From positions 27,949,265 to 28,013,264 of the forward strand of contig OY294051.1 in assembly GCA_958510825.1 (NCBI GenBank): DNA of 64,000 bases, given 5' to 3'. Each line of letters begins with the position of its first letter. Within the stretch, counting starts at the first letter, position 1. Made by a program: the position numbers and the translations under genes. Positions 34,045 to 46,102 of the stretch are shown here, one piece after another. A model generated the notes under the pieces. It was not told the origin of the DNA and searched no databases. It was given only the letters and a program-made list of their open reading frames with translations. The stretch is from Brachypterus glaber (Eukaryota; Arthropoda; Insecta; Coleoptera; Kateretidae).

Positions 34045-34490
34045 TTTAAAAATACCACGCCCCCACAAAAAAGTTATCTGTGCTGGAGTTGAGACCCACC
34101 TATTCTTATGTATTTTGGAATGCTAAATAAGAATCTGTCATAAAAACGCACTTCATGGGTTCATTTTTTTGCTACACTGAAATTACATATGAGATTTTCA
34201 CAATTTTAAGCTCGCCAAAAAAAAATTGTCTGTGCTGCGATTGAGACCCACCTATTCTTATGTATTTTGGGATGCTAAACACAAATCTGTCAACAAAAAT
34301 TTTTTTCATGGACTCATTTTTTTTGCTAAATGAGATTTTTATTATGTTAGACAGTTTTTTCAGTGTAGCAAAAAAATGAGCCCATGAAGTGCCTTTTTTA
34401 TGACAGATTCGTGTTCAGCATCCCAAAAACATAAGAATGGATGGGTCTCAACCCCAGCACAAACAACTTTTCTTTTTTTGTAGGCCTGTG
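34045..34490. repeat. Three-copy block: two direct, one inverted
   Basis: A block of about 125 bp with 'ctgtgctg...ttgagacccacctattcttatg' and 'catgg(g/a)(t/c)tcattttttt' occurs at 34060-34185 and 34222-34335, and inverted at 34357-34475. Outer copies therefore form a hairpin, with the middle copy duplicating one arm. Confidence 0.8.
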
Positions 34491-34539
34491 CAATTTATGG
34501 TAAATCGCTTAACCATCTGGTAATCTTAAACTGACAATT

Positions 34540-35090
34540 TAAAGGTCGATTCGAGCATAATTATCACTAACTTCACTAAACTGAATTAAGAAAATAAGAA
34601 AATTAAGAAACATAACCTCAAATTCTATAGTAAATTTTCTGTGGTATGCAACAATAAGTAAACAAAACAAATATCTCTTGCGTAGGACGATTATTACTAT
34701 ATTTGCAGTTTTTGGATCTAAAAATCGTGTTTTAAAACCAACATATCTCCAAAAGTACCTTTTATTTTCTTATTTAACTACTGTGTTTTTCCTTAACACT
34801 GAAAATGTACCTACGATTTTAAAAATACAGAGGCCATCTTTATTTTTATTTTGATACTTGAATAACGATTGTTTATAAAATTTTGCACTAAATTTTGTGT
34901 ATTTCAGAATTTTTTTCTATGGTGTATTTTAAGATTTATTATTATTTTATGCTATATTTTATCTTTTATCTTAATTGTTGCATACCACGGAAAATCTATT
35001 ATAGAATTTGAGGTTATGTTTCTTAATTTTCTTAATTTCTTAATTCAGTTTAGTGAAGTAAGTGATAATTATGCCTGAATCGACCTTAAT
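34540..35090. repeat. Inverted repeat with about 115-bp arms
   Basis: The left arm 34540-34660 (aaggtcgattcgagcataat...aacataacctcaaattctat...ggtatgcaacaat) and right arm 34973-35090 are inverted copies. The 310-bp loop is A+T-rich and its short open frame is not a credible gene. Confidence 0.8.
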
Positions 35091-35407
35091 ATTGTTTCCT
35101 ATAAAAACATAGTTTTAGAGTTTAGAGTTTTAATAAAAAAATAAATTTTCTCTTCTATTTAAATATATACTTTAAAAATGGGAAATAAATAATGATTTTT
35201 TAGTAAAAAATATTGTAGGCATGATGACGGAGCCTCCGTTACGCAGGGATTTTTTTTTACTGTGGAATCCAAAATGTACGAAAATTCATAAACTTTTCAC
35301 AGTAAAAACCAGTAAGTAAATCATGACGAATTTTTTTTTAAATCTTCTAAATGCGTTTCTTTGGAGTTTGTAGTTTTCTTCGGAGCAGTTTTATTTATAT
35401 AATTTCC
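35091..35407. other. A+T-rich DNA, nothing recognised
   Basis: No supported feature. Confidence 0.55.
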
Positions 35408-35615
35408 TATGGTCTGTTTCATCAAGCAAGAGAGTAAATTAAAAATCGCACAGTGACTATTTTTAAAACAGATTCAAATATTGGATATGCGAATATACTG
35501 CGTAGTTTATTTTATGAAACATAACTATACGCAAACATATACTATTCAAACCTGTTGTAAAAATATTTACTGTGCGATTTTTAATTTACTCTCTTGCTTG
35601 ATGAAACAGACCATA
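35408..35615. mobile_element. 208-bp hairpin MITE, TATGGTCTG ends
   Basis: The ends tatggtctgtttcatcaagc and gcttgatgaaacagaccata are perfect complements. Arms extend about 60 bp through 'aaaaatcgcacagt'. TA at both outer ends may be the target duplication, which fits a Tc1/mariner-type MITE; that is inference. Confidence 0.85.
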
Positions 35616-35857
35616 GTTTATTTTAAATATTTTCAAAAGCCCCTCGTATTTATTTTAAATTACATTTTAATTTATGGGCCAATAAAATTATATTTTCATC
35701 AAATATGATATTTATTACCCAATTCAATAATAAACATAATTTTTTAATTTAAAGGAGTGTAAAATATCTATATGTGTAATAGTATCTAGTTTCACAAAAG
35801 ATTTATGAAGGACCCAGCAAAATATTTATGTATATAAAAATATACGGTTTTAAACTA

Positions 35858-36540
35858 TACAGGGTTATTCAGAAATAAGTTCAAGAAATTTAAGAGGTGA
35901 TTCTACGTTAAAAAAATATGAAAAAAGTTCCTATAAAGGTTGGTCCGGAAATGAGCCCTAAGGGGGCTGCGGCCCTTCGAAGATGGACATATTGAATGAG
36001 GAACAAAAAAACACAAAAAAAAATGCTGCAGGGCGATTCTTCACTTAAAGCAAAAAAGTATTCTTCACCAAAACACCTAAATTTAATATTAAAGGAGTTA
36101 TAGCCTTTTAAAAAGTAACATTTTTAGTGGCTAATGGCTAGTGTTACACTATATGACATTTTTTATGTATTTTTACTGAAAGAATCTATATTTATTACAA
36201 AAAATCCAAAAAAAAAAAAATGTACATAAAAAAGTTTGGGGCAAAAATGTGTTAAGCCTCACATATTTTGTCCGTCTAGGCACGCCTCTGGATAAATTAA
36301 AAAAAAATAAATTAACATAAACTTATTGCCCTTAGTAATACTAGTATACATGCAAAAGCCCGTTGCTCTAGCTTAAAGGGTACAAGAGTTATTAATTAAA
36401 AACTTTATTTTTATTAAAATTTTAAAGAGCCGTAGCTCCCTTAGGACTCATTTCCGGACCAATTTTTATAGGAACTTTTTTTTCATATCTTTTAACGTAG
36501 AATCACCTTCTAAATTTCTCGAACTTATTCCTGAATAGTA
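35858..36540. mobile_element. Foldback element, TACAGGG family
   Basis: The left arm tacagggttattcagaaata...aatttaagaggtgattctac...ggtccggaaatgagccctaa has its inverted counterpart at 36430-36536 (actcatttccggacc...gtagaatcacc...cttattcctgaata). The family core 'ggcacgcctctggataaatt' is at about 36280. No transposase frame. Confidence 0.82.
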
Positions 36541-37260
36541 ACATTTTTATTTAATTTATTATTTTTTTGGTCATGGAAGACAACCTATTTTTATAGATTT
36601 ATTACTTTAAAATTAAATAAAAGTTCAAAAAGATTTTTGCAATGACGGGATTAAGAAACAAAAAAAATCCAATTTGATTAATTTTTTGGATCCTAGAATT
36701 CTAGAATATTATTTTTTTTAAGGTTCACCTAAATTTAAAAATTGATTTCTGGGGACCCTGGGGGTTTTGTCCTTACCCCAGTAAAAAAAACATTGGTCAA
36801 AAAAATATTTCGAATTTAAACTAAGAAAATTCCTTTGGCTGATATTTTTTGAAAACATCAAAATCGACATTTTGTTTTATATACTACTGAAAAAGGTTCG
36901 TCTTCTGATTCATAGTTTGGGTCTCCAGCAAATATTCAATAATGATTAACCTGTACAATGTTAAAAAAAAACTTATACAATTCTTACATATATTTGTCTA
37001 TTAAAACGTTCAATCATCAATAAAAAAAATTTATTATTTTTTTTTATTTACCCATAAATAGTAGTAATGGTAATAGTTAGCGATAAACTCGACAAAACAA
37101 GGTGACTTTATATTTGATTATGGTTTTTTTTTTTTAAGAATTTTAATAAATTTTTTAGTTTTCCATAAAAAAAAGAAAAGAAAACATTACCATACCATTT
37201 AAAATTATAAAACATCCGTTTGGACTTTTTTGTTTATCTTGTATTATTTTTTAAACCTTA
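36541..37260. other. A+T-rich DNA, nothing recognised
   Basis: A GTTTGGAC motif lies at 37218-37225. No other feature is supported. Confidence 0.55.
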
Positions 37261-37263
37261 TAA

Positions 37264-37533
37264 GGGGCCGTCCATAAAAGACGTCCGCAGTTGGGGGCCG
37301 GGGGGGGGTACCAAAATCAGACAGAAGCGGACAAGGAGGGGGGGGGTCAAGACATTTTCGGACGCCTGTTTTTCCAAATTCAATAATGATAAAAAAGTGA
37401 AAATATAAAAAAAAAGGGGGAGTACCCTACTGCTTTTTGGACGTACTTTAGAGGGAGGCGTCTGGAAATCGGACAAACAGGGGGGGTGTCTGAAACTCCG
37501 GAATTTTCGCGGACGTCTTTTATGGACGGCTCC
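37264..37533. mobile_element. PIF/Harbinger-like MITE, 270 bp (TAA duplication)
   Basis: The ends ggggccgtccataaaagacg and, inverted, ggagccgtccataaaagacg carry TAA directly outside both (37261-37263 and 37534-37536). G-rich runs occupy the subterminal regions. Terminus and duplication resemble 2590-3243, but the inner core differs (gacgtccgc instead of acgtaacgc). Open frames on both strands overlap one another and are non-coding. Confidence 0.75.
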
Positions 37534-37536
37534 TAA

Positions 37537-38271
37537 GTTTAAATTTAAAAATATGTTGATGATTTAATTATTTGCCTATTAGGCTTAAAGCATTTGGGAG
37601 GCCCCTCTAATTTTTCCATTTTCGCTATAATTTTTATATAAATCGTTAAAAAAAATAATGTCACTAAAAAATGACATTATTTTCGGCTCTGGGTTAATGA
37701 ATAGATAAAAAATTACTCTTTGGCAAAACTTATTCCTGACATTTAAACAACAACAAAAATGGCGCTTCTTTTAGGCTCTAAAATTTAGTTTAATTTTCAT
37801 GACTATAGTTCAAAGTACTTTGTTTTTTAATTTTGTAATGTTTTTTATCCCATTTCTAAATCTGTAGGAGCAAAATATGTGTCTATTTTATTTAATTTTT
37901 TATTTATTTTAAAGGAAAAAAATTAATAATGTTTTGTAGATGTTAATTATAATAATTATAAAAGCAAAAGGATAATATATTTTTAATAATAATAATAGCC
38001 ATTGACATTGCATTAACCTTTATAAAAACATCTACAAATACAAATAATTATCACAAAATGACTGTATTTACTTAAGGTTATCCGTTTTAAGATCAATAAC
38101 AAATGTCTGATTATTACCATGTATAGTATTATTACCTAAGTTTAAAAATGTCACTTAATTAAAACAAAAACTAATCAATAAAATGTCACTTGTCAAAAAC
38201 AAATTAAAAAAGTCTTGAAAAAATGTCACTTGATACAAATTGCAACTTTGTTTGAAAACTGTCAAATATAA
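37537..38271. other. A+T-rich DNA, nothing recognised
   Basis: The word aaaatgtcactt recurs three times between 38145 and 38230. No gene is supported. Confidence 0.5.
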
Positions 38272-38649
38272 AATCAACAACCTGTTGCGTTAATACAGCT
38301 GTCAATTAAAAAACAGAGTACGCGCGAGATAGTCGTACCGTCGGTGCTTGATCGTCACTACGAGTCGTACCGCAACGTCAGTCTGATAACTACTGGACTA
38401 AGTTCGACTGATTTTAAACGGAGAGCCAGCGCTACATGTGGCATCTCTTTTCTGCACACCGGTACCACTCAATCCTACATCTCTGTCGTACTGACCAACC
38501 GGGCAACAGGTGCAATCGACGGTAGACATTTGGCCATGGATGGCCTCGACAGGTCGAATGTATACGTAGCAATCGCGGTGTGCTCTGGATACACTGCGCC
38601 GATGTGGTTTGGGTACTACTCCAGTTCGATCTGCGGAGAGTATGAATGA
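38272..38649 (+). CDS. Unidentified reading frame with atypical GC-rich composition
   Basis: The frame is open from 38272 to the TGA after 38649. The only upstream starts are non-ATG (GTG at 38344), and the first internal methionine is late. The DNA from about 38315 to 38650 is close to half G+C, in sharp contrast to the A+T-rich surroundings, with coding-like use of C/G at third positions. The translation contains RRASATCGISFLHTG, SYISVVLTNRATGAIDG, NVYVAIAVCSGYTAPMWFG and ends SSSICGEYE. It has alternating hydrophobic positions suggestive of beta strands and four cysteines. I do not recognise the family. It could be an exon of a host gene, a horizontally acquired gene fragment or an endogenised viral fragment. 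A frame 270 bp downstream (38923-39126) shows a weakly similar pattern. Confidence 0.4.
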   Translation, partial: NQQPVALIQLSIKKQSTREIVVPSVLDRHYESYRNVSLITTGLSSTDFKRRASATCGISFLHTGTTQSYISVVLTNRATGAIDGRHLAMDGLDRSNVYVAIAVCSGYTAPMWFGYYSSSICGEYE

Positions 38650-38922
38650 ATGGTACTAGTATTACTAGTTTGATTTTTAATAGAGTTTAATTTAAATTAA
38701 TATCTTATATTGATTTCGTATTCTAAAGTAGTACTATTGGTACCTAGAGTCAGTACTACTCTTCTTGAACTAGTATTAATACTTTTGGTAGTGGCAATAC
38801 TTTTGGTAATACTTTAGGTAGTACCAGTTGTTCAGGTAATCTAGATTCATTAGATATTATCGATACCTTACTTTAGTTGATATGTACAAATTCACAAAGA
38901 CCTTAATTTATGTAGTACCACT

Positions 38923-39126
38923 ATGTTAGTGTATAATATGATAAAAACTGAAATAAATGTTACAAAAAAAATAGTTAACTTTACCCTTAAACGTTGTTGG
39001 AACACTATTTGGTATAAAAACAAAAACGCATTAAATGGAGATAACAATACAGTCGATATTTCCATGCCCGCGTATGCACAAATCGATTGTATTGCTGTGT
39101 CGACTTACTGTGTTTCTTCTAAGTAG
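38923..39126 (+). CDS. Small unidentified reading frame, possible diverged relative of the preceding one
   Basis: A 67-codon ATG-initiated frame ends KNKNALNGDNNTVDISMP, AYAQIDCIAVSTYCVSSK, then TAG. Its segment A-L-N-G...V-D...Q-I-D-C-I-A-V-S can be laid beside A-I-D-G...M-D...V-A-I-A-V-C-S of the 38272-38649 frame with one gap. That would make the two decayed paralogues or exons of one gene. The first half is A+T-rich and low in information, so only the last 35 residues argue for coding. No domain is recognised. Chance similarity is quite possible. Confidence 0.2.
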   Translation: MLVYNMIKTEINVTKKIVNFTLKRCWNTIWYKNKNALNGDNNTVDISMPAYAQIDCIAVSTYCVSSK

Positions 39127-40851
39127 AATAAAGTACTACTTAACTTTAATTTTTTTATTAATTATTTATCCTGCAATATTGTTACCTTAAATTAAATTAA
39201 ATTAGTTTTTTATGGCTATCAATTTAATTAAGGTTTTTGTTTTAGGCATTACAATTTGATAGTACTAATTAGTGTTAGTATTAAAAGCAAGGATGGGGAA
39301 GCTTTATATTAGGTTGTTTTATTTTAGTCTGCGTAATAATTACAATTCTTAATAGTATTTTTTATTAATTGCGTTTCAATCAGTAAGTAGTAGTACTACT
39401 TGTTATGAAGATAATATATTGAGTACTTTAATACTTTCTAGTTTTTCTTGATTATATAAGAGTTATTATAGTAAATTCGTTATCAATAAATTAATACTAA
39501 TTAGGTTTTTATTTATGTAAGTAGTTTTTATATTATTTAAATCATCCACGCCCATATAAATTTGGTACTACTCTAACATACAGTGAGTAAAGAAATTGTT
39601 TGATTTTTAAAACCTATTAATTCAAATTTATTTTGTTAATTGATATATGGATTAAAAGTACTCATTTGATATTTTTTAAGGTATAGTATATACTTTAGTA
39701 CCACTGACTGGTAAAATATAAATGTATGTAAAAAAGTTTAATGATTCCTAACTCTTTCTACTATTAAAAGGGACTATCGGGACTAGTAAGACATATGTAT
39801 AATTTCATTAAATCCAAACATAAACCGTAAAGTGTCCCACCGTTTCCTAATTACAGGGCAAAATAGAGTACCACCACTGTTATTTGTACTATTTTAGTTT
39901 TCTTGTTGTCAGTTGTTATTTTTTTCGTTGGAAATTGAAAGATAGGTATAGGATCGGTATTAGCAAACTTAGATTTTATTCTTTTTTCGATGTATAAGTA
40001 CCCTATCTTTTCCCAACCTCCCATAAGAAAAAAATGTTAAATCCTCTTTACATTTTTTAGGAAAACATAACGTTTTCTGTAATTTTTATAAAATTTGTGT
40101 CCATTGCTTGACGATAAAATAATCTACCGTGACTTCTTATTAATTCTACCTCGTTTTATACTAAATTTTATGGTTTTATTTCTGCTTCAAGTATAATTAT
40201 ATCTAAATAAAACAAAAAAAATACTTTACTGTACTTGAGTGTCTTATAATAAGCGTGCTTGTCAAAAAATGAAGAAATTCCCCGCTACTGTTTGAAGCTG
40301 CCCCACCATTTTCATTTAGCCCAACCTTTTGTTCATTCACGTTCCACAAAGGTCACGATATTATTATACTCTTCTCAGCTACATAGCTAGAAGTTTATTA
40401 ATAATACTGTATTATAATTTTTAAGATACCAGATTTCCGGTTGCAGAAACAAGAAATAGTTATTTATGGTACTAGTGGGTAAAGTAAAGTAAAAATTCCA
40501 AACCAAACGAGAGGGCAATATCGGTTTACCCATGAGTGCCATACAAGGTTTTATCTAATAAATAGCTTAGAAATTCATATTTTTATTAAAAATTTTAATG
40601 ACATTTACAAGAAAATAATTTGACAAGTGACAGTTGAGTGGGTAAAATAAATAATTATCCACTCAATAAAGTAAAAGCCACGCGGGGGTTATTATTGAGT
40701 TTATCTATTTAAAATAAAGCTGGTAATTGTCTTATTATCTGTATGTATTGGATAAAATATTTGTTCCGTATTCAGAGCAGGATTCAGGGACCAAGGTCGA
40801 AGGGGGCCCGGCGTCGACAGTTTATTTTAGTTTATTATAAACAGTTTATAC
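39127..40851. other. A+T-rich DNA with recurrent AGTACTAC-like words
   Basis: Words such as gtagtactac, gtactact and gtaccac recur from about 38700 to 39880 without a fixed period. No gene or element boundary is supported. The variant word ttccaaaccaaacgag lies near 40497-40512. Confidence 0.4.
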
Positions 40852-41308
40852 TTTATTATGCTATTCACAGAGTGTAGCGCTAGAATAGCATTATACGATA
40901 GACAAAAAAATCTTGGATACAAATGTGTTTTATGAAAAAAAAGGAAACTTTGAAATTATCCGTCTGTACATCTCTGTCGGAATAATCCGATATACTCCAT
41001 ATATTCAGGAATAATCAAGTTCTATGAGGAGAAGATTCCTATTGTTTGTTAAACTTAAAAAATAAATAAAAAAAAAAACATTTTCAAAATTTTTTCGTTT
41101 TTCGCAAAAAGAAAATTAAAACAAATAAAAATTTTGAATTTTTTTATTTTTTATTTTTAGTTAAAAATGTCAAAAAAAATATCTTTTAAAAAAATATTTT
41201 TATTTTGTTTTTTTTTAATAGTTTTAGTATTTGGGAAAATGCAATATACCATTTACTGTAAATAGTATATAATGAAAATCGTAGCATTACATATTTTCAC
41301 GGCTTGTT
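40852..41308 (+). mobile_element. Repeat element, TTATACTATTCACAG family
   Basis: It begins with the hairpin attatgctattcacagagtg...gcgctagaatagcattat and ends 'taccatttactgtaaatagt...gtagcattacatattttcacggcttgttt', matching 25476-25870 and 28823-29110. The interior is A+T-rich. No coding potential. Confidence 0.6.
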
Positions 41309-43420
41309 TATTTATACTTTACCCAGAACGATAAGGGGGCCAAAACGAGCAAATATTCAGGGCCTTTTTCACACATACTTTCAAATCCGTAAAAAATTTC
41401 TTCTCCAGTGCTCCAGCTTTCTTGCATTTTTGTTAAATTTTAAATTATAATACTGTTTCAAATAAAAATACTTAAATTTGTGAATTTTTTCGTTTTCGCT
41501 TTTATCGTATAAAAACGAGATATGTTAACCGCTGGGGTGTTTTATCGAAGGACCCTTGTGACGTGAGGCAAAAGGGACTTACTTGTATTGTTCCAGGTGT
41601 CCTCTTGTACTTGGGCCCAAGATGATGTTTCCTCGGAGAAATGGCGTAAGCCCTATTGGATGTATTTTCCATAGCGTGATTCATTACGAATAACTATTGT
41701 TATTTTTGTTCTTTGGAAGCGATAGTGGCGTAAGTATCGCGCCCCTGACAAATTTAACGTATTGTCCGGACCGTGCTGTTTTACGAACTCATTCAATTAC
41801 ACTGAAATATCGCCTGAAGCCAGGTAGTACGTCATGCGCATGAAGATTTATATTTGTCCGCATAAGGGACTTATCAAAATCTACTATATACAGGATGAAA
41901 ACTAAACAAGATATCTATACACATAATTTACCTTCTTTTTACTTACCTAATCTTCAAAGTAAATCATAAATTTGACATAAGAAAAATAGCGGAAAAATAC
42001 TCTAAAAATAAAGTTTACATAAACAAAAAAAATGGAAAACGGACAAAAAAACGTTTTTTACCTTTAATTGGCTGTCACTGATAATTATAATTAATATTTT
42101 TTTAACAAGTAAGTAAAAACAAGGTAAATTATGTGTATTAAAAAAAAAACATATTTATGCCACTTCCGGCCAAACCGGAATTGAAACAAAAATATTAAAT
42201 CCGCCATTTTATAGCCAATGTAAAATTATATAAATCACCAAATTTTCTTTTTTATCGAATGAAGATTAATCTTAATTTTGGGGCTGGACATAAATAAAAC
42301 TCACCCGGTATCTATTACATTTTTTGTTTTCCTTTGCACTACGGTTAACGACATTAGAAATTACTATGCAAATGAGAGTTTATAGATTCGAGATGTTTTA
42401 AGAATGTTCTGAGATATTACGGTTTAAGCAAATTTCCTTAATTGAGTGTCCTTTGCCTATTTTATCTGCAATTACTTATGAATTATTTATTTAAATGTTC
42501 ATATATTAAAATACAAGAAGTCAAAAAGTAAAACCTTTAGCATATCCTCCCAAGCAACAAGGATGTAACTCAAGTTAGACCCATTTTGAGTTATACTCGT
42601 AGGTAAACGCCTTGAAAAAAGACACACATGGTGGTACTGCTCAGATTTCTCCACAGTCCACTTTAAGCAAAAGTTTACTTAAAATCACTAAAGTAAGAAA
42701 TTCTAAACTTGAATATTATCAGAAACAAACAGTAAATAAACAATAAATACTTAAACAGTTAAATAGAGAATTTTATAAGGTTTCAAATGATGTATAACAT
42801 GACTTCCTTTTCCACTTCAATCATTTACCCACCCTTAAATAACAAAAAAAAATATTTTAGAAATTTAGCTGTCGTGAAAAATGACAATATATGAGTTACG
42901 GCTTTGTTGCTTGGGGGTATCGATATTTTAAGGGGTCTTTCTAAATGGAACTTTAAAAATCTATTGTTTTTTTTTAAATATAAATAAATATACCTACAAA
43001 ATTTCACAATTATTTTTTTTTCTATATAAAAAAATATTAAAAAAATATATATATTTTTAAAATTTGAAGGTATAAAGACCCCTTAAACTGCTTTCTTATT
43101 CCCTGCTTCGCATTCAAAGAGTATACTGTTGGCCTGATTTTTTAACTTATGGATCCAAAAAAATCCAATTGGATCCAATCCTAAATATTTGAAATAAAAA
43201 TAAAAATTGATTTTTTACACGGTAAAAACACTGGTTGCTCCAACAAAAAAAAATAATAAAATATGATTCAATTACTTTGTTGGCAAATAGTGCCACCAAA
43301 ATTCTACATAATCAGCTTAATATTTGTTGCCTCAAAAAGAAGATTAATTTTAATTTTTTTGTAAATGTTTCGAAAACTTTGGAAAAATAATAAATTCTTA
43401 TTTTACTATTTTTTGGTGGT
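41309..43420. other. A+T-rich DNA, no gene recognised
   Basis: A more balanced patch at about 41500-41850 has only a 60-codon minus-strand frame without recognisable domain. The rest is low-complexity A+T-rich sequence. Confidence 0.5.
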
Positions 43421-43507
43421 AGTATAGTACATTACATAACGCGAGTGAGGAAACCCCACGAGTGTAAGAAATACACTTTCCAACGAGTTATGTACACTAT
43501 TTTTCCT
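43421..43507. repeat. GC-core hairpin element
   Basis: The arms agtatagtacattacataac...gcgagtg and cactttccaacgagttatgt...acact pair imperfectly around accccacgagtgtaag. Confidence 0.5.
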
Positions 43508-44122
43508 ACGATCCCGAAAAAATATAAAGTTTCTTAATTTAATATTCTCAAAAATTGATTGTTTAGTTCGAGAATTTTTGAGAAAAGCAAAGCAAAAAAT
43601 AGCATACTTTATATATAGGTTTATTCGTTGGGACTGCACTTTCTTGCACTGACGTACACTTTTTATTCAACCAAATAAGTACTGAATTTGTTCCTTAATT
43701 CTTAAACATGACAATGTGTTCAACTGTAAAGTGCAAAAGTGCAGGAACCAACGAACATATATGTAGGTGTACTTACCTTATGTATGTCAAACAGGAAATA
43801 TGATTTTTATTTACCTTTAGTTTTTTTGTTTTTATATTTATTAAAATATATTATTAGATGTTTAATTGGTTACATGCAAGCTCAAATCAAGGCAAACTTG
43901 ACAGTTTGCTAATTCAGTTAGATTTCTGTGAATATGCCGCCATATATATATGGTCTTATAAGACAATAAAATTGTACTGTTTTACATTTTATAAGGAAAA
44001 GACCGTGTATTTTGATGTTTTTATAAAGGTAACTAAATCACAAATTAAGTTATTTTTATAAAATCTAGACATCTCAAACATCTTAAGTTATATTGGTCAA
44101 AATAGTAAGGTTATAACTTGTT
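43508..44122. other. A+T-rich DNA, nothing recognised
   Basis: Short open frames only. Not supported as genes. Confidence 0.5.
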
Positions 44123-44125
44123 TGT

Positions 44126-44398
44126 TTGTTTGTTTGTTTGTTTAACCTCGTACTATTCTACTTAATTAAGCATCCCCTAAGTCGAGGACTTGTGTGGGCT
44201 AGTAGTAGAGGGAACCACCGGCTTATACTGACTTTCGAACCAGTTTTTATAGGGGTGTCCGCTTCACTTATGCCTTCGCCAAATTTAAATTATTAATTAA
44301 CTGAAAAAGACAAATCGGCGCCAGTGAGAATCGAACTCACGCTAGTTATAGTAGACTTGTCATGTACAGATGCCGTAGACCACTACACCAATTCCCCC
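44126..44398 (-). mobile_element. Full-length tRNA-derived SINE (main family)
   Basis: On the minus strand it reads gggggaattggtgtagtggt (box A-like), then box B gagttcgattctcactggcg, the shared body, and an (aaac)n tail seen here as (gttt)n at 44121-44142. It differs from 24072-24340 by scattered substitutions only, and the head matches 6535-6655 better. Confidence 0.9.
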
Positions 44399-45261
44399 AA
44401 CTATATATAGTTTTTATTTTTGACATTAAAAACAGAAATATTTGGATTGAAAACACAAAAAATATCAAAAAAGGCTTTTATGAAAGGTGAAAATGGCGCA
44501 CAGAACGAGGTGAGTAAAATTCGTAGAATTTAGAACGTAAATATCTATATAAAATTAGGCAAATCTACATACATAAATATCAAACTAGGGTGATATAAAA
44601 ATATCAAACTAGTGTGATGAGGCATTTTCTAAAGATCAAAAGAGTGTGCTAAATCTCATTTTCAAAGGGGGTCGGAGGAAAACTACATTTTAAAGCTTTT
44701 GTCATTATTTTTTTTATAATTATCTTATAACTTTATTCGACCACCACGTATTATAGAAAAATTATGTAATGAAAAACTTAATTAAAAATTGTATTATCAA
44801 TACAAATTTATTACTCCTTTATTATATTTTATGAGCTTGTGTCTCCGTGAAAATAATTATAAAAATTATCTGTGGTGTATTGCATAATGTTAAATAATGT
44901 AAAAAAGTATTACCTACGACCTACACGACGATCTTTGAATAGATTATTATAAAACATAAAGAGTTAATTTTAATAGAAAAGTTTATATGTGAGTGGCCAC
45001 GCGAAAAGGGACATAAATGGGAAAAAATATGTTTGAATTATACTCCAAACCAGTCATATTAGATTTAAAAATCCAGTAGTTACGGAAAAAATCTCATCTG
45101 GCTATTTTTTTTGTATACGCCTTCCCCTTGTCATTATAAACATTGGATGAAAAGGCCCTATGTGTGCGACGCGAGCTTAGTTTTTATTTAGCAATTAGTC
45201 GTCACATAAGTAGTTTTTCGCGGCCAAAAATTAAATCTTTCGGTACACCCCCTTTCACAAC
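44399..45261. other. A+T-rich DNA, nothing recognised
   Basis: The short word 'atatcaaactag(g/t)gtgat' is duplicated at about 44578 and 44600. No gene is supported. Confidence 0.55.
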
Positions 45262-45264
45262 TTA

Positions 45265-45407
45265 GAGAACGTTCAAGTATTACGTAACGCAAATTTTGAT
45301 CATTTTGGACCCTGTAACGCTATTTTCCTTTACCATTAAAATGGACGTAACACTCAAAAATGACCCCCACCCCCCCTAGAAGCGTTACGTAATACTTGAA
45401 CGTTCCC
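45265..45407. mobile_element. PIF/Harbinger-like MITE, 143 bp (TTA duplication)
   Basis: The ends gagaacgttcaagtattacg and, inverted, gggaacgttcaagtattacg, both continuing into taacgc, are flanked by TTA (45262-45264 and 45408-45410). The inner structure repeats gtaacgc and cgtaacac words. A close relative is 58571-58723. Confidence 0.85.
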
Positions 45408-45410
45408 TTA

Positions 45411-46102
45411 CTCCTAACTTTTAGGGGTGGATTTCATTCGTTGCTACTTTTTATAGTATTATTAACACTGGTTGTTGTAAAACTTAATTATCTTTCTTTT
45501 AGTCTTCGAGAAAATCACTTCCTAAATATAGATGAGATCCAGGGGTTGTTTTTTACCACTTCTAAAACTTAAAAATAGCAAGTATAATATACCATTGTAT
45601 GTGTAGGCTCAAGTTCTATCCAAAACAACCAATAAAATATGAGAGTGCTATTTAAGAAAATAACGTTAGGGGTAAGTTGAAAGAGGGTGTTGAAGGGTGG
45701 ATTTTATTTTTGGATACTTTTTATAGATATTTTTGTCTCATTTAGGGAAGTTAACCCATTTTCATAGAAATACTCGTTTGGACTTTTAAAGTTATTTTCT
45801 GGGGTCATTTCATCCGGCTTCAATTTCAATTTATTCAAGACATCATAATCACATAGTACCTTAAATATAATAACAATAATATTTTCATTTTTCATATTTT
45901 ATATACTAAATTATTGAAATCAACCGCTAAGACCTATACCTAATCATAAATGATTGTATTGTACTTGGCCTTACCAGTAAAATTTCAAAATTTATTTTTA
46001 ATTATTGCTAAAGTTCATAATAAAGACAAGAGAAAAAAAAATGCAATAAAAACGTAAAGTAAAAAATAAAAAGAATAATTAAACTATTAATTATAATATT
46101 AG
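45411..46102. other. LINE 3' untranslated region (part) and A+T-rich DNA
   Basis: Sequence just left of 46103 probably includes the 3' untranslated region of the minus-strand LINE, but its tail cannot be placed. A 63-codon minus-strand frame at 45704-45895 carries a GTTTGGAC motif (45776-45783) and has no known domain. Confidence 0.4.

Noticed and set aside
37220..37476. Frames inside the 37264-37533 MITE
   Set aside because: Both strands are open because of G/C runs in the MITE. There is no protein signal.
45704..45895. 63-codon minus-strand frame downstream of the LINE
   Set aside because: It has plausible-looking amino-acid content but no domain, no similarity to LINE C-termini and no start context.
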